A stretch of DNA of 6,918 bases from Bacteroidia bacterium (GTDB lineage: Bacteria; Bacteroidota; Bacteroidia; NS11-12g; UBA955), in the NCBI GenBank assembly GCA_023254645.1, contig JALRLA010000373.1, positions 1 to 6,918 of the forward strand, in the 5' to 3' direction. Shown piece after piece: positions 1 through 6,090 of the stretch. The position numbers and the translations under genes are program-made. The notes below the pieces were generated by a model. That model had not been told where the DNA came from. It was given only the letters and a program-made list of their open reading frames with translations, and searched no databases. The stretch's first letter is position 1. Every line of letters begins with the position of its first letter.

Positions 1-852
1 TATTTCCGCGATAAACCTATCGGAGCCTATACTCAATTGGTAAACATCATCAACTGGATTATGGGTGTGCTGTTTGTCATCAGCGTCGTCAGCGACCAGC
101 CCCTCTGGTCCTTGTTTACGGCCTTTGGCGCTTTGAGTGCTATCATCATTCTGACCTTCAAAGACACCATTTTGGGCTTTGTGGCCTCGATTCAGATTTC
201 AGGCACTGATATGTTGCGTATCAACGATTGGATCACCATGGAGAAATACGGGGCAGATGGCAATGTGATTGAAATCAATATAACAACCGTGAAGGTGCGC
301 AACTTTGATAAGACCATTACGACGATTCCCACCTATGCTTTTACAGCCGATTCTTTTAAGAATTGGAGAGGAATGGAAGAAGGAGAAGGTCGCCGAATCA
401 AAAGAGCGGTACACATCAAAATTTCGTCGGTTCGCTTTGTCGATCCCGTTATGTTCGAGCGATTCAAAGGAGTTCAACTCATTCACGATGCCATTGTGGC
501 TAAGCAAGCAGAGATCGATGCGTACAACGCCCAAAAGGGTGTAGATAAATCGATGGAAGCCAACGGTCGTCAAATGACCAATTTGGGTGTCTTTAGAATG
601 TACATGAATGCCTACATCGAGAATCACGCCATGGTCAATCCCAATTTGGTGCGCATGATTCGTCAGCTACAAGCGACCGACAAAGGCATACCCATGGAGA
701 TCTATTGCTTTACGACCGACAAGGAGTGGGCCACTTATGAGGGGATTCAAGCCGATATCTTCGATCACATTTTTGCTGTAGCAGGTCTGTTTGGCTTGGA
801 TATTTTTGAGAGCCCTACGGGTAGGGACTTTGCTTCTCTCCGTCAAGCCTAG
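1..852 (+). CDS. ybdG: YbdG/MscM-type mechanosensitive ion channel (MscS superfamily), 5' end missing
   Basis: The reading frame is open from the first base, so the N-terminus lies outside the window; 283 residues are visible against about 415 in E. coli YbdG. Family knowledge: this is an inner-membrane, miniconductance mechanosensitive channel that takes part in adaptation to osmotic change. Seen here: a hydrophobic helix at visible residues 13-31, then the pore-type helix (about 40-68) with FKDTILGF, then the beta domain with RINDWITMEKYGADGNV and the run NFDKTITTIPTY. The C-terminal domain has the motifs typical of the YbdG branch rather than short MscS: SFKNWRGM, GRRIKRA (130-136), a YNAQ-containing helix, NGRQMTN (188-194) and EGIQADIFDHIFAV (247-260). 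The stop TAG is followed by a probable bidirectional terminator. The TTG at 37 lies inside a transmembrane helix and is not a start. Channel type is well supported; gating properties are inferred from the family. Confidence 0.93.
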   Translation, partial: YFRDKPIGAYTQLVNIINWIMGVLFVISVVSDQPLWSLFTAFGALSAIIILTFKDTILGFVASIQISGTDMLRINDWITMEKYGADGNVIEINITTVKVRNFDKTITTIPTYAFTADSFKNWRGMEEGEGRRIKRAVHIKISSVRFVDPVMFERFKGVQLIHDAIVAKQAEIDAYNAQKGVDKSMEANGRQMTNLGVFRMYMNAYIENHAMVNPNLVRMIRQLQATDKGIPMEIYCFTTDKEWATYEGIQADIFDHIFAVAGLFGLDIFESPTGRDFASLRQA

Positions 853-985
853 GCTTTTATCGACGCTAATCCGTCAAAATTATTCGTTTATCGGATTTCG
901 CCATCCCTTTTGGGTGATAGGCACGGTTTTGGTGTTTACCCTTATGAATCCTATTTGAGTAATTAGTGGTTTCATAGAGTTGGTT

Positions 986-1021
986 AAAGAAAAGGGCGGC
1001 CCATGGGCCGCCCTTTTCTTT
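986..1021. terminator. Bidirectional intrinsic terminator, perfect 36-bp palindrome
   Basis: Bases 986-1002 pair without mismatch with 1005-1021 (17 bp), and the central AT makes the whole 36 bp self-complementary. The core is GC-rich (GGGCGGCCC) and is flanked by an A-rich left arm and T-rich right arm, so each strand reads as a stem followed by a U-rich tract. It lies between the convergent ends of the channel gene (stop at 852) and the lipoprotein gene (stop at 1040), 18 bp from the latter, and probably serves both. In RNA the innermost pairs must open to form the loop. Confidence 0.9.
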
Positions 1022-1039
1022 TGGTATTCAAAAACGCAA

Positions 1040-1501
1040 TTACTTGCGAATGAACGATACCGTGAAGGTGCTTTGGAAGAAAGGCTCGAACAATTGGAAC
1101 TCCAAGTTGGAAGCATCCAATTTGGTGATGGTGTAAGGAGTAGCTGAGCTATCCATTACCAATTGAGTTTCATTAGAAGCAAAAGACCAAGTACCAGATG
1201 TGGTTTGAGGATCAGCTGGGTCACACTTGGTGGCGCCGTCGTCTGTCACATAGGTTCCGTCAACTTTGTAAGTGGTAAAGTCGTCTTTTGAGCAAGCGCT
1301 TACCAATGGAGAAGCCCACAGATCAGTGATGGGAGTACCGGTTCCGAAAGGGTCAATGCCGGGATTGGCAGTCAATCCGTTACCGATCCAAGGACCAGCA
1401 GTCAACAACTCGGTGTTGGTGGGAGGAATGGGCGCCTCCTCTTTGCAACTAGCTGCAAAAGTCAGAATTGCAGCGGCAAACAAAACAAATTTAAATTTCA
1501 T
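1040..1501 (-). CDS. Lipocalin-like lipoprotein (153 aa)
   Basis: The start chosen is the ATG at 1501-1499, which begins MKFKFVLFAAAILTFAASC, a complete lipoprotein signal peptide with lipobox AASC and the lipidated cysteine at residue 19. An in-frame GTG at 1522 would add seven residues and would sit upstream of a -7 box, so it is unlikely. After the cysteine comes KEEAPIPP, an acidic and then proline-rich tether. The rest resembles the small Bacteroidota lipocalin-like domain: an LLTAGPW strand near the N-terminus, FTTYKVDGTYVTDDGATKCDPADP in the middle, GTWSF, then YTITKLDASNLEF and a final hydrophobic strand. Family members are envelope-anchored; the ligand is unknown. Two further cysteines (in SACSKDD and TKCDP) could form a disulfide in the mature domain. 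It ends 18 bp from the palindromic terminator and probably has its own promoter. The related gene at 2150-2575 has the same overall plan. Confidence 0.85.
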   Translation of the reverse strand: MKFKFVLFAAAILTFAASCKEEAPIPPTNTELLTAGPWIGNGLTANPGIDPFGTGTPITDLWASPLVSACSKDDFTTYKVDGTYVTDDGATKCDPADPQTTSGTWSFASNETQLVMDSSATPYTITKLDASNLEFQLFEPFFQSTFTVSFIRK

Positions 1502-1508
1502 GGTGTCA

Positions 1509-1516
1509 CAAAGGTA
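1509..1516 (-). promoter_or_regulatory. Bacteroidota -7 box for the 1040-1501 lipoprotein gene
   Basis: Read on the minus strand the bases are TACCTTTG, an exact match to TAnnTTTG. Seven bases separate it from the ATG at 1501. With the usual spacing, transcription would begin about four bases before the start codon. I see no TTG -33 box at the expected distance; that region falls in the preceding terminator. Confidence 0.6.
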
Positions 1517-1529
1517 CAGCACTGCCTAT

Positions 1530-1560
1530 AAAAAAAGCCCCTGCTGAAAACAGGGGCTTT
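1530..1560 (-). terminator. Intrinsic terminator of the minus-strand operon
   Basis: Bases 1534-1543 pair perfectly with 1551-1560 (10 bp, core GCCCCTG) around a 7-base loop. On the minus strand the stem is followed by seven T residues (1536-1530), the classic rho-independent form. It lies 20 bp after the stop codon of the membrane protein gene (1581-2144) and separates it from the downstream lipoprotein gene. Confidence 0.9.
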
Positions 1561-1580
1561 GTCATAAAATGGTCTTTGAT

Positions 1581-2144
1581 TTATAGGGTTCCTGCGCTGC
1601 GTTTGTTCTGCCAAAAACGGGCATACAAACACCCGATAATGGCCCAGGGAACCAAGCCGTCGAGCAAGTGGGCCCAAATGCCATAACTCTGGTACCAAAT
1701 GTGGTTGGTGTAAGATTCAACCAGAAAGGCAATGCCGCCAATGGTCATGCCCTTGTAGCAGCCTTGTGCCAAAGACATGGCTCCCATTGAACCCATTAGG
1801 TACAAAGCCAAAAAACCAACAACGAAATTGACCAAAAGTCCGCGAATCATGTTCATGGGCATATTGCTGTTGTCGGCCTTATGGTAGCTGACCATGGCCC
1901 ATGGTTTGCCTTGGTAATACTCCATATTGGCCATGTCTTGTGGTCCTTTGGAATTGGGCGCTGAAGGATGTACGATATAGGTCGCTTCTTCTAGGTCTTG
2001 TCCATTCAAGAATTCGATGATGGCATCCTGCTTATCGGTCAAGCGCTGTCCCTGTTCATGAAGGTTAATGGCACCGTATGAAAGAAATTGCCAAACAAAC
2101 AGAATGGCTCCTGAGATGATGCTAGGTAACAGTAATTTCTTCAT
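1581..2144 (-). CDS. Four-helix integral membrane protein of unknown function (187 aa)
   Basis: I do not recognise a named family. The predicted topology is one N-terminal helix (about 5-25), a polar extracytoplasmic loop of about 75 residues (26-100), then three helices (about 101-118, 130-147 and 156-176) and a short basic tail, QNKR, which suggests both ends are cytoplasmic. The loop holds LTDKQDAIIEFLNGQ and TYIVHPSAPN. The C-terminal half is rich in Gly, Met and aromatics and has ESYTNHIWYQSYGIWAHLLDGLVPWAIIG; the polar residues Glu143, Asn147, His148, His159 and Asp162 lie in or near the membrane and could bind a ligand, metal or partner. The start is the ATG 5 bp after the stop of the upstream lipoprotein gene, so the two are almost certainly co-transcribed and perhaps translationally coupled. 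No Shine-Dalgarno sequence is visible. Existence of the gene is well supported; function is not assignable. Confidence 0.85.
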   Translation of the reverse strand: MKKLLLPSIISGAILFVWQFLSYGAINLHEQGQRLTDKQDAIIEFLNGQDLEEATYIVHPSAPNSKGPQDMANMEYYQGKPWAMVSYHKADNSNMPMNMIRGLLVNFVVGFLALYLMGSMGAMSLAQGCYKGMTIGGIAFLVESYTNHIWYQSYGIWAHLLDGLVPWAIIGCLYARFWQNKRSAGTL

Positions 2145-2149
2145 GAAAA

Positions 2150-2575
2150 TTAATCGAGGGCTTTTAATTCAACTAACGAGTTAAAACCATTGTCGTATGT
2201 GCCCCACAAATCTTTGGCGCTCAACCTCGTGATGTTGACGGTGGTTAGGTCGGTCTGGTTGTCAAGCTGGAATTTCAACGACTTTTTTCCATCTCCCCAT
2301 GTCCAGGTTCCGTTGAATTTGTCGGTGATGACATTGCCATTGAAAGGGTCGGTATAGACCTGTTTCATGGTATAGGTACCAGTTTCGCTGAATTCAAATT
2401 GGTAGGACAAATTGGTCAAGACACGGGTTCCGTCTTTCACAACTTCCCAAACTCGGCCCGTCAGGCGACCATCTGGACTGCGAAGGGAAAGTTTGTTGCC
2501 TTCTTCGTAACGGCAGGCATTCATGCCCAGTACGGATACAACGGCAATGGCAAATAGGGTAAGGGATTTTTTCAT
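2150..2575 (-). CDS. Lipocalin-like lipoprotein (141 aa)
   Basis: The product begins MKKSLTLFAIAVVSVLGMNAC, a lipoprotein signal peptide with Cys21 as the lipidated residue. It continues RYEEGNKLSLRSPDGRLTGRVWEVV, a beginning typical of small Bacteroidota lipocalin-like lipoproteins. Alternating beta strands follow: YQFEFSETGTYTM, KFNGTWTWGDGKKSLKFQ, VNITRLSAKDLWGTY and a closing LVELKAL strand. Family knowledge places such proteins in the envelope as eight-stranded barrels; no ligand is known from the sequence. The GTW strand and the ITRLSAKDL segment line up with GTWSF and ITKLDASNL of the lipoprotein at 1040-1501, so the two may be distant paralogs. It lies 5 bp before the membrane protein gene and 61 bp after the WG-repeat gene, all on the same strand; no clear terminator lies in the 61-bp gap. 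A partner role with the membrane protein is an inference from position only. Confidence 0.88.
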   Translation of the reverse strand: MKKSLTLFAIAVVSVLGMNACRYEEGNKLSLRSPDGRLTGRVWEVVKDGTRVLTNLSYQFEFSETGTYTMKQVYTDPFNGNVITDKFNGTWTWGDGKKSLKFQLDNQTDLTTVNITRLSAKDLWGTYDNGFNSLVELKALD

Positions 2576-2589
2576 AAGCCTAGGTAATC

Positions 2590-2597
2590 CGAAAATA
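2590..2597 (-). promoter_or_regulatory. Possible -7 box before the 141-aa lipoprotein gene
   Basis: Minus-strand TATTTTCG matches TAnnTTTG at five of six fixed positions and lies 14 bp before the ATG at 2575. No TTG -33 box is evident. It could give this gene and the membrane protein gene a promoter separate from the long upstream gene, but a single-mismatch match in an AT-rich gap is weak evidence. Confidence 0.25.
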
Positions 2598-2636
2598 CTA
2601 ACATTAGGCTGACATTTCTATACCCGTAGAAAATTT

Positions 2637-4949
2637 TCAAGGTTGGTACAGTTTGCCACCCACTGAAATCCAAGTTGGGCCCTTGTCGGTTAGAATCAGG
2701 TAGTATCCCGGAAACTGAAGCCCTGAGGCGTCTTGGGCTTCGCAAGCCAGCGAAGGTTTCCCAGCCGATTCAATGCTGGACGTTTCACCAATTGAAACCA
2801 AAAATGCGCCATTGTCCAAGGGGCTGATGACTTCGTAATGGGGATTGACTACCCATCGCTCCAGCACCGGGTTCCATACTCCTTTTTTGCCCCGGCTTTC
2901 CAGTAGCAAAAGATGGTCGTCTAGGGCGACAGGCACTTGGGTGATGGGTAGGCTGTCGGGTCGTTGAATTCGGAATCCCATCCACTGGCGATCAACCCAA
3001 AGGCTTAGGGTGTCAGAGCCTTTTAATTGAGTTGCAAAACAGCTTTTGGAAATGGGAACGATGGATTCAAAGGGTTGTGAATTTTGGATGGATTCGCTTT
3101 GAATCGAGTACAGGTAAATGCCTTTTTTTCCGAGCAACAGCAAAACGGAGTTGCCCAGTTCTGTGGCTTCTACAATGGGTTCGGGTGTGCTGACCACCTG
3201 GGCACTGTTGTTGAGCAAACGAAGCGCCGAGTTTTTGCCCTGGGGGCGGTAGATGATGGCGTGTTTGGTGGAAGCCCCCATTGACGCAAAAACCTTTGCG
3301 CTTTGGTGTTTGGCGGGAATCACCGAAGCAAACGAACGACTGATGACCCCATAGAGTCCACTCTGATTTCGGTAAACGGCCCAATCACCCACAAAGTCTT
3401 CGATGTAGGGGGCGCTAAAACGAACGCCGCTGCTGTCTATGAAGGCTTTTTTAGAACCTATACTGGCCAGTGCCAATCCCTGATCAAAGGCTGATAGTTC
3501 AGCATAGCGCTCCTCGGAAAGGGCCCATGTTTGGGCATTTAGGATGGCTTTGCCGTCTGGGAATTCGAGAATCCAGTGGGTTTTCGGTAGCTTGATTTGC
3601 GCCCCGTTTGAGTATTGGAAATTGGTTTCGGGTATTTTTTGAGCCCACAGGGAGTGTCCCTCTGCATCAAACACGCGCCATCCTTGTGGAGTGAGCCCTA
3701 ACAGAATGGACTGAGAGGTATCAATTTTCAAATCCAAGTAATCGGGGTTTAGGACCCAGCGGTCACTGGAGTGGTAGCAGCCCCAGCGGCCCATGATGCG
3801 CACAAACAGCAGTTCTGGGCTTACTTGCAACATTTCGTCAAAAACCGTGTAGCCCAGTTGAAGTTTGCGCTTTTCACCTGATTTGTTGATGTAGGAATAA
3901 TGGCCGTTGCCTTGTTGGTCATTGCTTAACGTTAGGCCATGCTGAGGGAAAAAAGTGGCCCCGTTTTCGGTCCAGGATTGACCTGGATGCAAACAAAAAG
4001 GCCAAGCAAAATCAAAGCTATCGGGCAGCCACAGTTGGAGGCTGCTGGAGTCTACATAGTGGTATTTCCCAGAGGGTAGTAAAAAAGGAACAGGCCTAAC
4101 GTTCGTGTAAGCCAAGTAATACTGGGATCTGGAGGCGAATTGACCGGTCGGGTAATCGTTCAGGTATCGGTTGTAGGCTTCGGGGTCACCGCTAGCAACG
4201 GCCGCTGCATAGGCCCGTTCATCGGCTTTCAATAGGGCTGAATCTCGATAGGGTGATTTGGGGTAGCTTTCGAAGTAGCTTCGGTAAGCCTCTTCGTTGT
4301 GCGCGCTCAAGGCTGTACGCCAAGCCCAACGATGAATGCTGTCTTGCAATGGAGCTTTCCACCTGGGGGAGGCTTGGTTCCAATAAGCCTGCGCTTTTTC
4401 TATGTCTTGGCCAATCAATACCGCGGCAGCCTCTAATGAATCATGCTGCATTTGAAACAAGGGTTGCCAGAATTGGTAAACTGTTTGGATGTGAGACCAA
4501 GAATCCAAGGCATGCGATTGGATATGGTTCAGAACGGCCAAACCTGAACCATAGGATTCCCAGTCGTTGGGGAATTGCTTTTCTAGGGAATTGTGTTCTC
4601 GAACGGCGTAGATTGAATCCAGAAGCTGCCAATGGGCTGGGCTTTTTTTTGGGAAGGACTGACCAGAGGTCATGTATAGATGCAAGGCTGAGTCGGCTGC
4701 CCAAAGAGCACTGTCCAAATCTTGGTGACGATCAGGCTCGCTAAAAGCCAAAGCCCAACCCAAATAGGTGGAGGCTGAGGATGTTGTAGGATTGCGGCAA
4801 AGGGCTGAAAACTTGGCCAAGGCCTCTTTGCTGTGTTCCGCGTGCAAGGATTTCCAGGCTTGACGCTCTTTCCATTTGGCCCAGGGCCCTTGGCCAAAAA
4901 CCAAGGTTGGAAGCAGCAGCAAGGCAAGCAAGGATTTTTTCACGGTCAT
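2637..4949 (-). CDS. Secreted WG-repeat-like protein with N-terminal helical repeats (770 aa)
   Basis: The product starts MTVKKSLLALLLLPTLVFG, a Sec signal peptide with likely cleavage after Gly19 (VFG|QGP). There is no lipobox cysteine and no later membrane segment, so it should be periplasmic or exported; I see no clear C-terminal sorting domain. Residues about 24-200 are helical and rich in Trp, Ala and Ser, with a TPR-like beginning (KEALAKFSALCRNP, then YLGWALAF). Residues 215-282 hold two tandem units of the type AYxxYFxxYPxSPY and AYNRYLNDYPTG, as often seen ahead of WG repeats in Bacteroidota. The remainder, about 286-770, is beta-rich with degenerate WG (KWG) repeats: GRWGCYHSSDRWVLNPDYL, SKKAFIDSSGVRFSAPYIEDF, SGLYGVI and KKGVWNPVLERWVVNPHYEVI. 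WG repeats are generally taken to form ligand- or protein-binding scaffolds; no catalytic motif is visible. It is the first gene of the minus-strand cluster and diverges from the reductase gene across 44 bp. Substrate or partner is unknown. Confidence 0.88.
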   Translation of the reverse strand: MTVKKSLLALLLLPTLVFGQGPWAKWKERQAWKSLHAEHSKEALAKFSALCRNPTTSSASTYLGWALAFSEPDRHQDLDSALWAADSALHLYMTSGQSFPKKSPAHWQLLDSIYAVREHNSLEKQFPNDWESYGSGLAVLNHIQSHALDSWSHIQTVYQFWQPLFQMQHDSLEAAAVLIGQDIEKAQAYWNQASPRWKAPLQDSIHRWAWRTALSAHNEEAYRSYFESYPKSPYRDSALLKADERAYAAAVASGDPEAYNRYLNDYPTGQFASRSQYYLAYTNVRPVPFLLPSGKYHYVDSSSLQLWLPDSFDFAWPFCLHPGQSWTENGATFFPQHGLTLSNDQQGNGHYSYINKSGEKRKLQLGYTVFDEMLQVSPELLFVRIMGRWGCYHSSDRWVLNPDYLDLKIDTSQSILLGLTPQGWRVFDAEGHSLWAQKIPETNFQYSNGAQIKLPKTHWILEFPDGKAILNAQTWALSEERYAELSAFDQGLALASIGSKKAFIDSSGVRFSAPYIEDFVGDWAVYRNQSGLYGVISRSFASVIPAKHQSAKVFASMGASTKHAIIYRPQGKNSALRLLNNSAQVVSTPEPIVEATELGNSVLLLLGKKGIYLYSIQSESIQNSQPFESIVPISKSCFATQLKGSDTLSLWVDRQWMGFRIQRPDSLPITQVPVALDDHLLLLESRGKKGVWNPVLERWVVNPHYEVISPLDNGAFLVSIGETSSIESAGKPSLACEAQDASGLQFPGYYLILTDKGPTWISVGGKLYQP

Positions 4950-4957
4950 AGGATCAG

Positions 4958-4965
4958 CAAATCAA
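4958..4965 (-). promoter_or_regulatory. Possible -7 box for the WG-repeat gene
   Basis: Minus-strand TTGATTTG matches TAnnTTTG at five of six fixed positions and ends 8 bp before the ATG at 4949. The position resembles the exact box before the 1501 start. It lies in the 44-bp divergent region shared with the reductase promoter. Support is weak by sequence and moderate by position. Confidence 0.3.
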
Positions 4966-4982
4966 GTGCCAAAGGGTCAGTG

Positions 4983-4990
4983 TATATTTG
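4983..4990 (+). promoter_or_regulatory. Bacteroidota -7 box for the aldo/keto reductase gene
   Basis: The bases TATATTTG match TAnnTTTG exactly and end only 3 bp before the ATG at 4994. With normal spacing the first transcribed base would be at or next to the start codon, giving a leaderless mRNA. No TTG is seen at the -33 position. Confidence 0.6.
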
Positions 4991-4993
4991 GGA

Positions 4994-5977
4994 ATGGAAT
5001 ATACGAATCTCGGGAAAACAGGCTTGATGGTCTCACGTTTGAGTTTTGGATCTTGGATCACCTTTGGGAATCAAATTGGTGATTCAGTGAGTGAGCGCTT
5101 GATGGATATGGCCTATGAAGCCGGCGTAAATTTTTTTGACAATGCTGAGGTATATGCCAATGGAGAGTCAGAGCGAGTGATGGGCCGCATTCTCAAAGCG
5201 CGTGACTGGAGCCGCGATTCGTTCATTGTTTCTTCCAAAGCCTTCTTTGGAGCAGGCGCTCAGGTTCCCACGCAAAAGGGATTGAGCCGCAAACATTTGG
5301 TAGAAGCATGCCACCAGGCCTTGCAACGGCTTCAATTGGAGTATTTGGATTTGTACTTCTGCCATCGTCCCGATAAGGCGACCCCCATTGAAGAGACCGT
5401 CTGGACCATGCACAACTTGATCCAACAAGGGAAAATTCTCTACTGGGGAACCTCAGAGTGGAGCGCCCAAGAAATCATGGAAGCCCACATGGTGGCCAAA
5501 CAATACAACCTCATCGGTCCTGTTGTCGAACAACCCCAATACAACATGTTGGTGCGCGACAAGGTCGAGGTTGAGTATAGCCAGATCTATAAAACCGTGG
5601 GATTGGGCACCACCATCTGGAGCCCTCTGGCTTCGGGTCTCTTGACAGGAAAGTACCAGAATGGCCAAGATGCCTCGGGCCGACTCAAACGAGAGGAGCT
5701 AGGATGGTTGGCCGAACGACTGTTGCAAGAAGAGAATTTTACCAAAGTGGAGAAACTCACCGCATTGTCCAAGGAGCTGGGTATCGGCTTGCCGCAATTG
5801 GGCGTGGCATGGTGCTTGAAAAACCCCAACGTCTCTACCGTCATTTTAGGGGCCTCGAAACTCGAGCAATTGGCTGAAACTCTTAAATCTGATCAGGTCC
5901 TAGATGCATTGACCGATGAAGTTATGGATCGAATCGAGGCCATTTTGGGAAACAAGCCTGAAATGCCTCCCTATTAA
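4994..5977 (+). CDS. Aldo/keto reductase of the AKR6 / Kv-channel beta-subunit type (327 aa)
   Basis: This is a cytoplasmic NADPH-dependent (beta/alpha)8-barrel oxidoreductase that reduces aldehydes and ketones; the true substrate is not readable from sequence. The start is the ATG beginning MEYTNLGKTGLMVSRLSFG, since family members begin just before the YxNLGxxGLxVS motif; the in-frame TTG at 4988 lies inside the promoter box. The catalytic tetrad is Asp49, Tyr54 (in FFDNAEVYANG), Lys82 (VSSKAF) and His124 (FCHRPD). Cofactor-site motifs are WSPLASGLLTGKY (about 209-221) and GASKLEQL (286-293). Many segments match mammalian potassium-channel beta subunits as I recall them, including GLSRKH, LQRLQLEYLDL, WGTSEWS followed by EIMEAH, and the terminal ILGNKP. 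Length equals the catalytic core, with no N-terminal inactivation peptide. Unlike vertebrate Kv-beta, which has Asn at the fourth catalytic position, this protein has His, so it is probably a full enzyme. E. coli YghZ is another relative. No potassium channel gene is visible in the window. Confidence 0.95.
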   Translation: MEYTNLGKTGLMVSRLSFGSWITFGNQIGDSVSERLMDMAYEAGVNFFDNAEVYANGESERVMGRILKARDWSRDSFIVSSKAFFGAGAQVPTQKGLSRKHLVEACHQALQRLQLEYLDLYFCHRPDKATPIEETVWTMHNLIQQGKILYWGTSEWSAQEIMEAHMVAKQYNLIGPVVEQPQYNMLVRDKVEVEYSQIYKTVGLGTTIWSPLASGLLTGKYQNGQDASGRLKREELGWLAERLLQEENFTKVEKLTALSKELGIGLPQLGVAWCLKNPNVSTVILGASKLEQLAETLKSDQVLDALTDEVMDRIEAILGNKPEMPPY

Positions 5978-5988
5978 CGTCATTAAAA

Positions 5989-6010
5989 AGTCAATGAGCA
6001 ATCATTGATT
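5989..6010 (+). other. Hairpin with GCAA tetraloop after the reductase gene
   Basis: TCAATGA (5991-5997) pairs perfectly with TCATTGA (6002-6008) around the loop GCAA, a GNRA tetraloop; one G-U and one A-U pair extend the stem to nine. It starts 12 bp after the reductase stop. There is no T-run after it on the plus strand, so it may stabilise the mRNA 3' end rather than terminate. A second weak stem, GCCCA/TGGGC (6024-6028 with 6039-6043, 10-base loop), follows and could contribute to termination. Confidence 0.45.
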
Positions 6011-6090
6011 GGGTATTGCTAAAGCCCATATTAGTGCCTGGGCATATAATTGTCAGATTGTCCAATTGAGGCAATACAGGGCTGAAGATT

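Noticed and set aside
845..856. 12-bp perfect palindrome AAGCCTAGGCTT across the channel gene's stop codon
   Set aside because: The stem has only six pairs with no loop and a very short T-run; the strong terminator at 986-1021 explains termination better.
853..985. Possible small gene between the channel gene and the terminator
   Set aside because: No frame with a plausible start and length exists here; the open frame on the minus strand runs through the terminator and into the lipoprotein gene in another frame.
1502..1522. Upstream GTG start adding MLYLCDT to the 1040-1501 lipoprotein
   Set aside because: It would spoil an ideal lipoprotein signal peptide and would place the -7 box inside the coding region.
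2615..2632. Stem TTTCTA/TAGAAA between the WG-repeat gene and the lipoprotein gene
   Set aside because: It is only six pairs, AT-rich, and not followed by a T-run on the minus strand, so it is unlikely to end transcription; read-through into the operon is more likely.
4643..4650. Run of eight T (A8 in the coding strand) inside the WG-repeat gene, a possible slippage or phase-variation site
   Set aside because: The frame is intact, the run is short for phase variation, and no product in the shifted frame looks meaningful.
4253..4744. Open frame of 163 codons on the plus strand, antisense to the WG-repeat gene
   Set aside because: It lies wholly inside a well-supported gene on the other strand, its product has no signal peptide or recognisable motif, and no promoter precedes it.
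4988..4993. TTG start two codons upstream for the aldo/keto reductase
   Set aside because: The TTG is part of the TATATTTG box, and the family N-terminus fits the ATG at 4994.
6049..6064. Tandem ATTGTC repeat with an 8-bp period upstream of the lipoprotein gene
   Set aside because: Only two imperfect copies, and it is too far from the promoter to call; it could matter only if conserved together with the dyad at 6091-6108.
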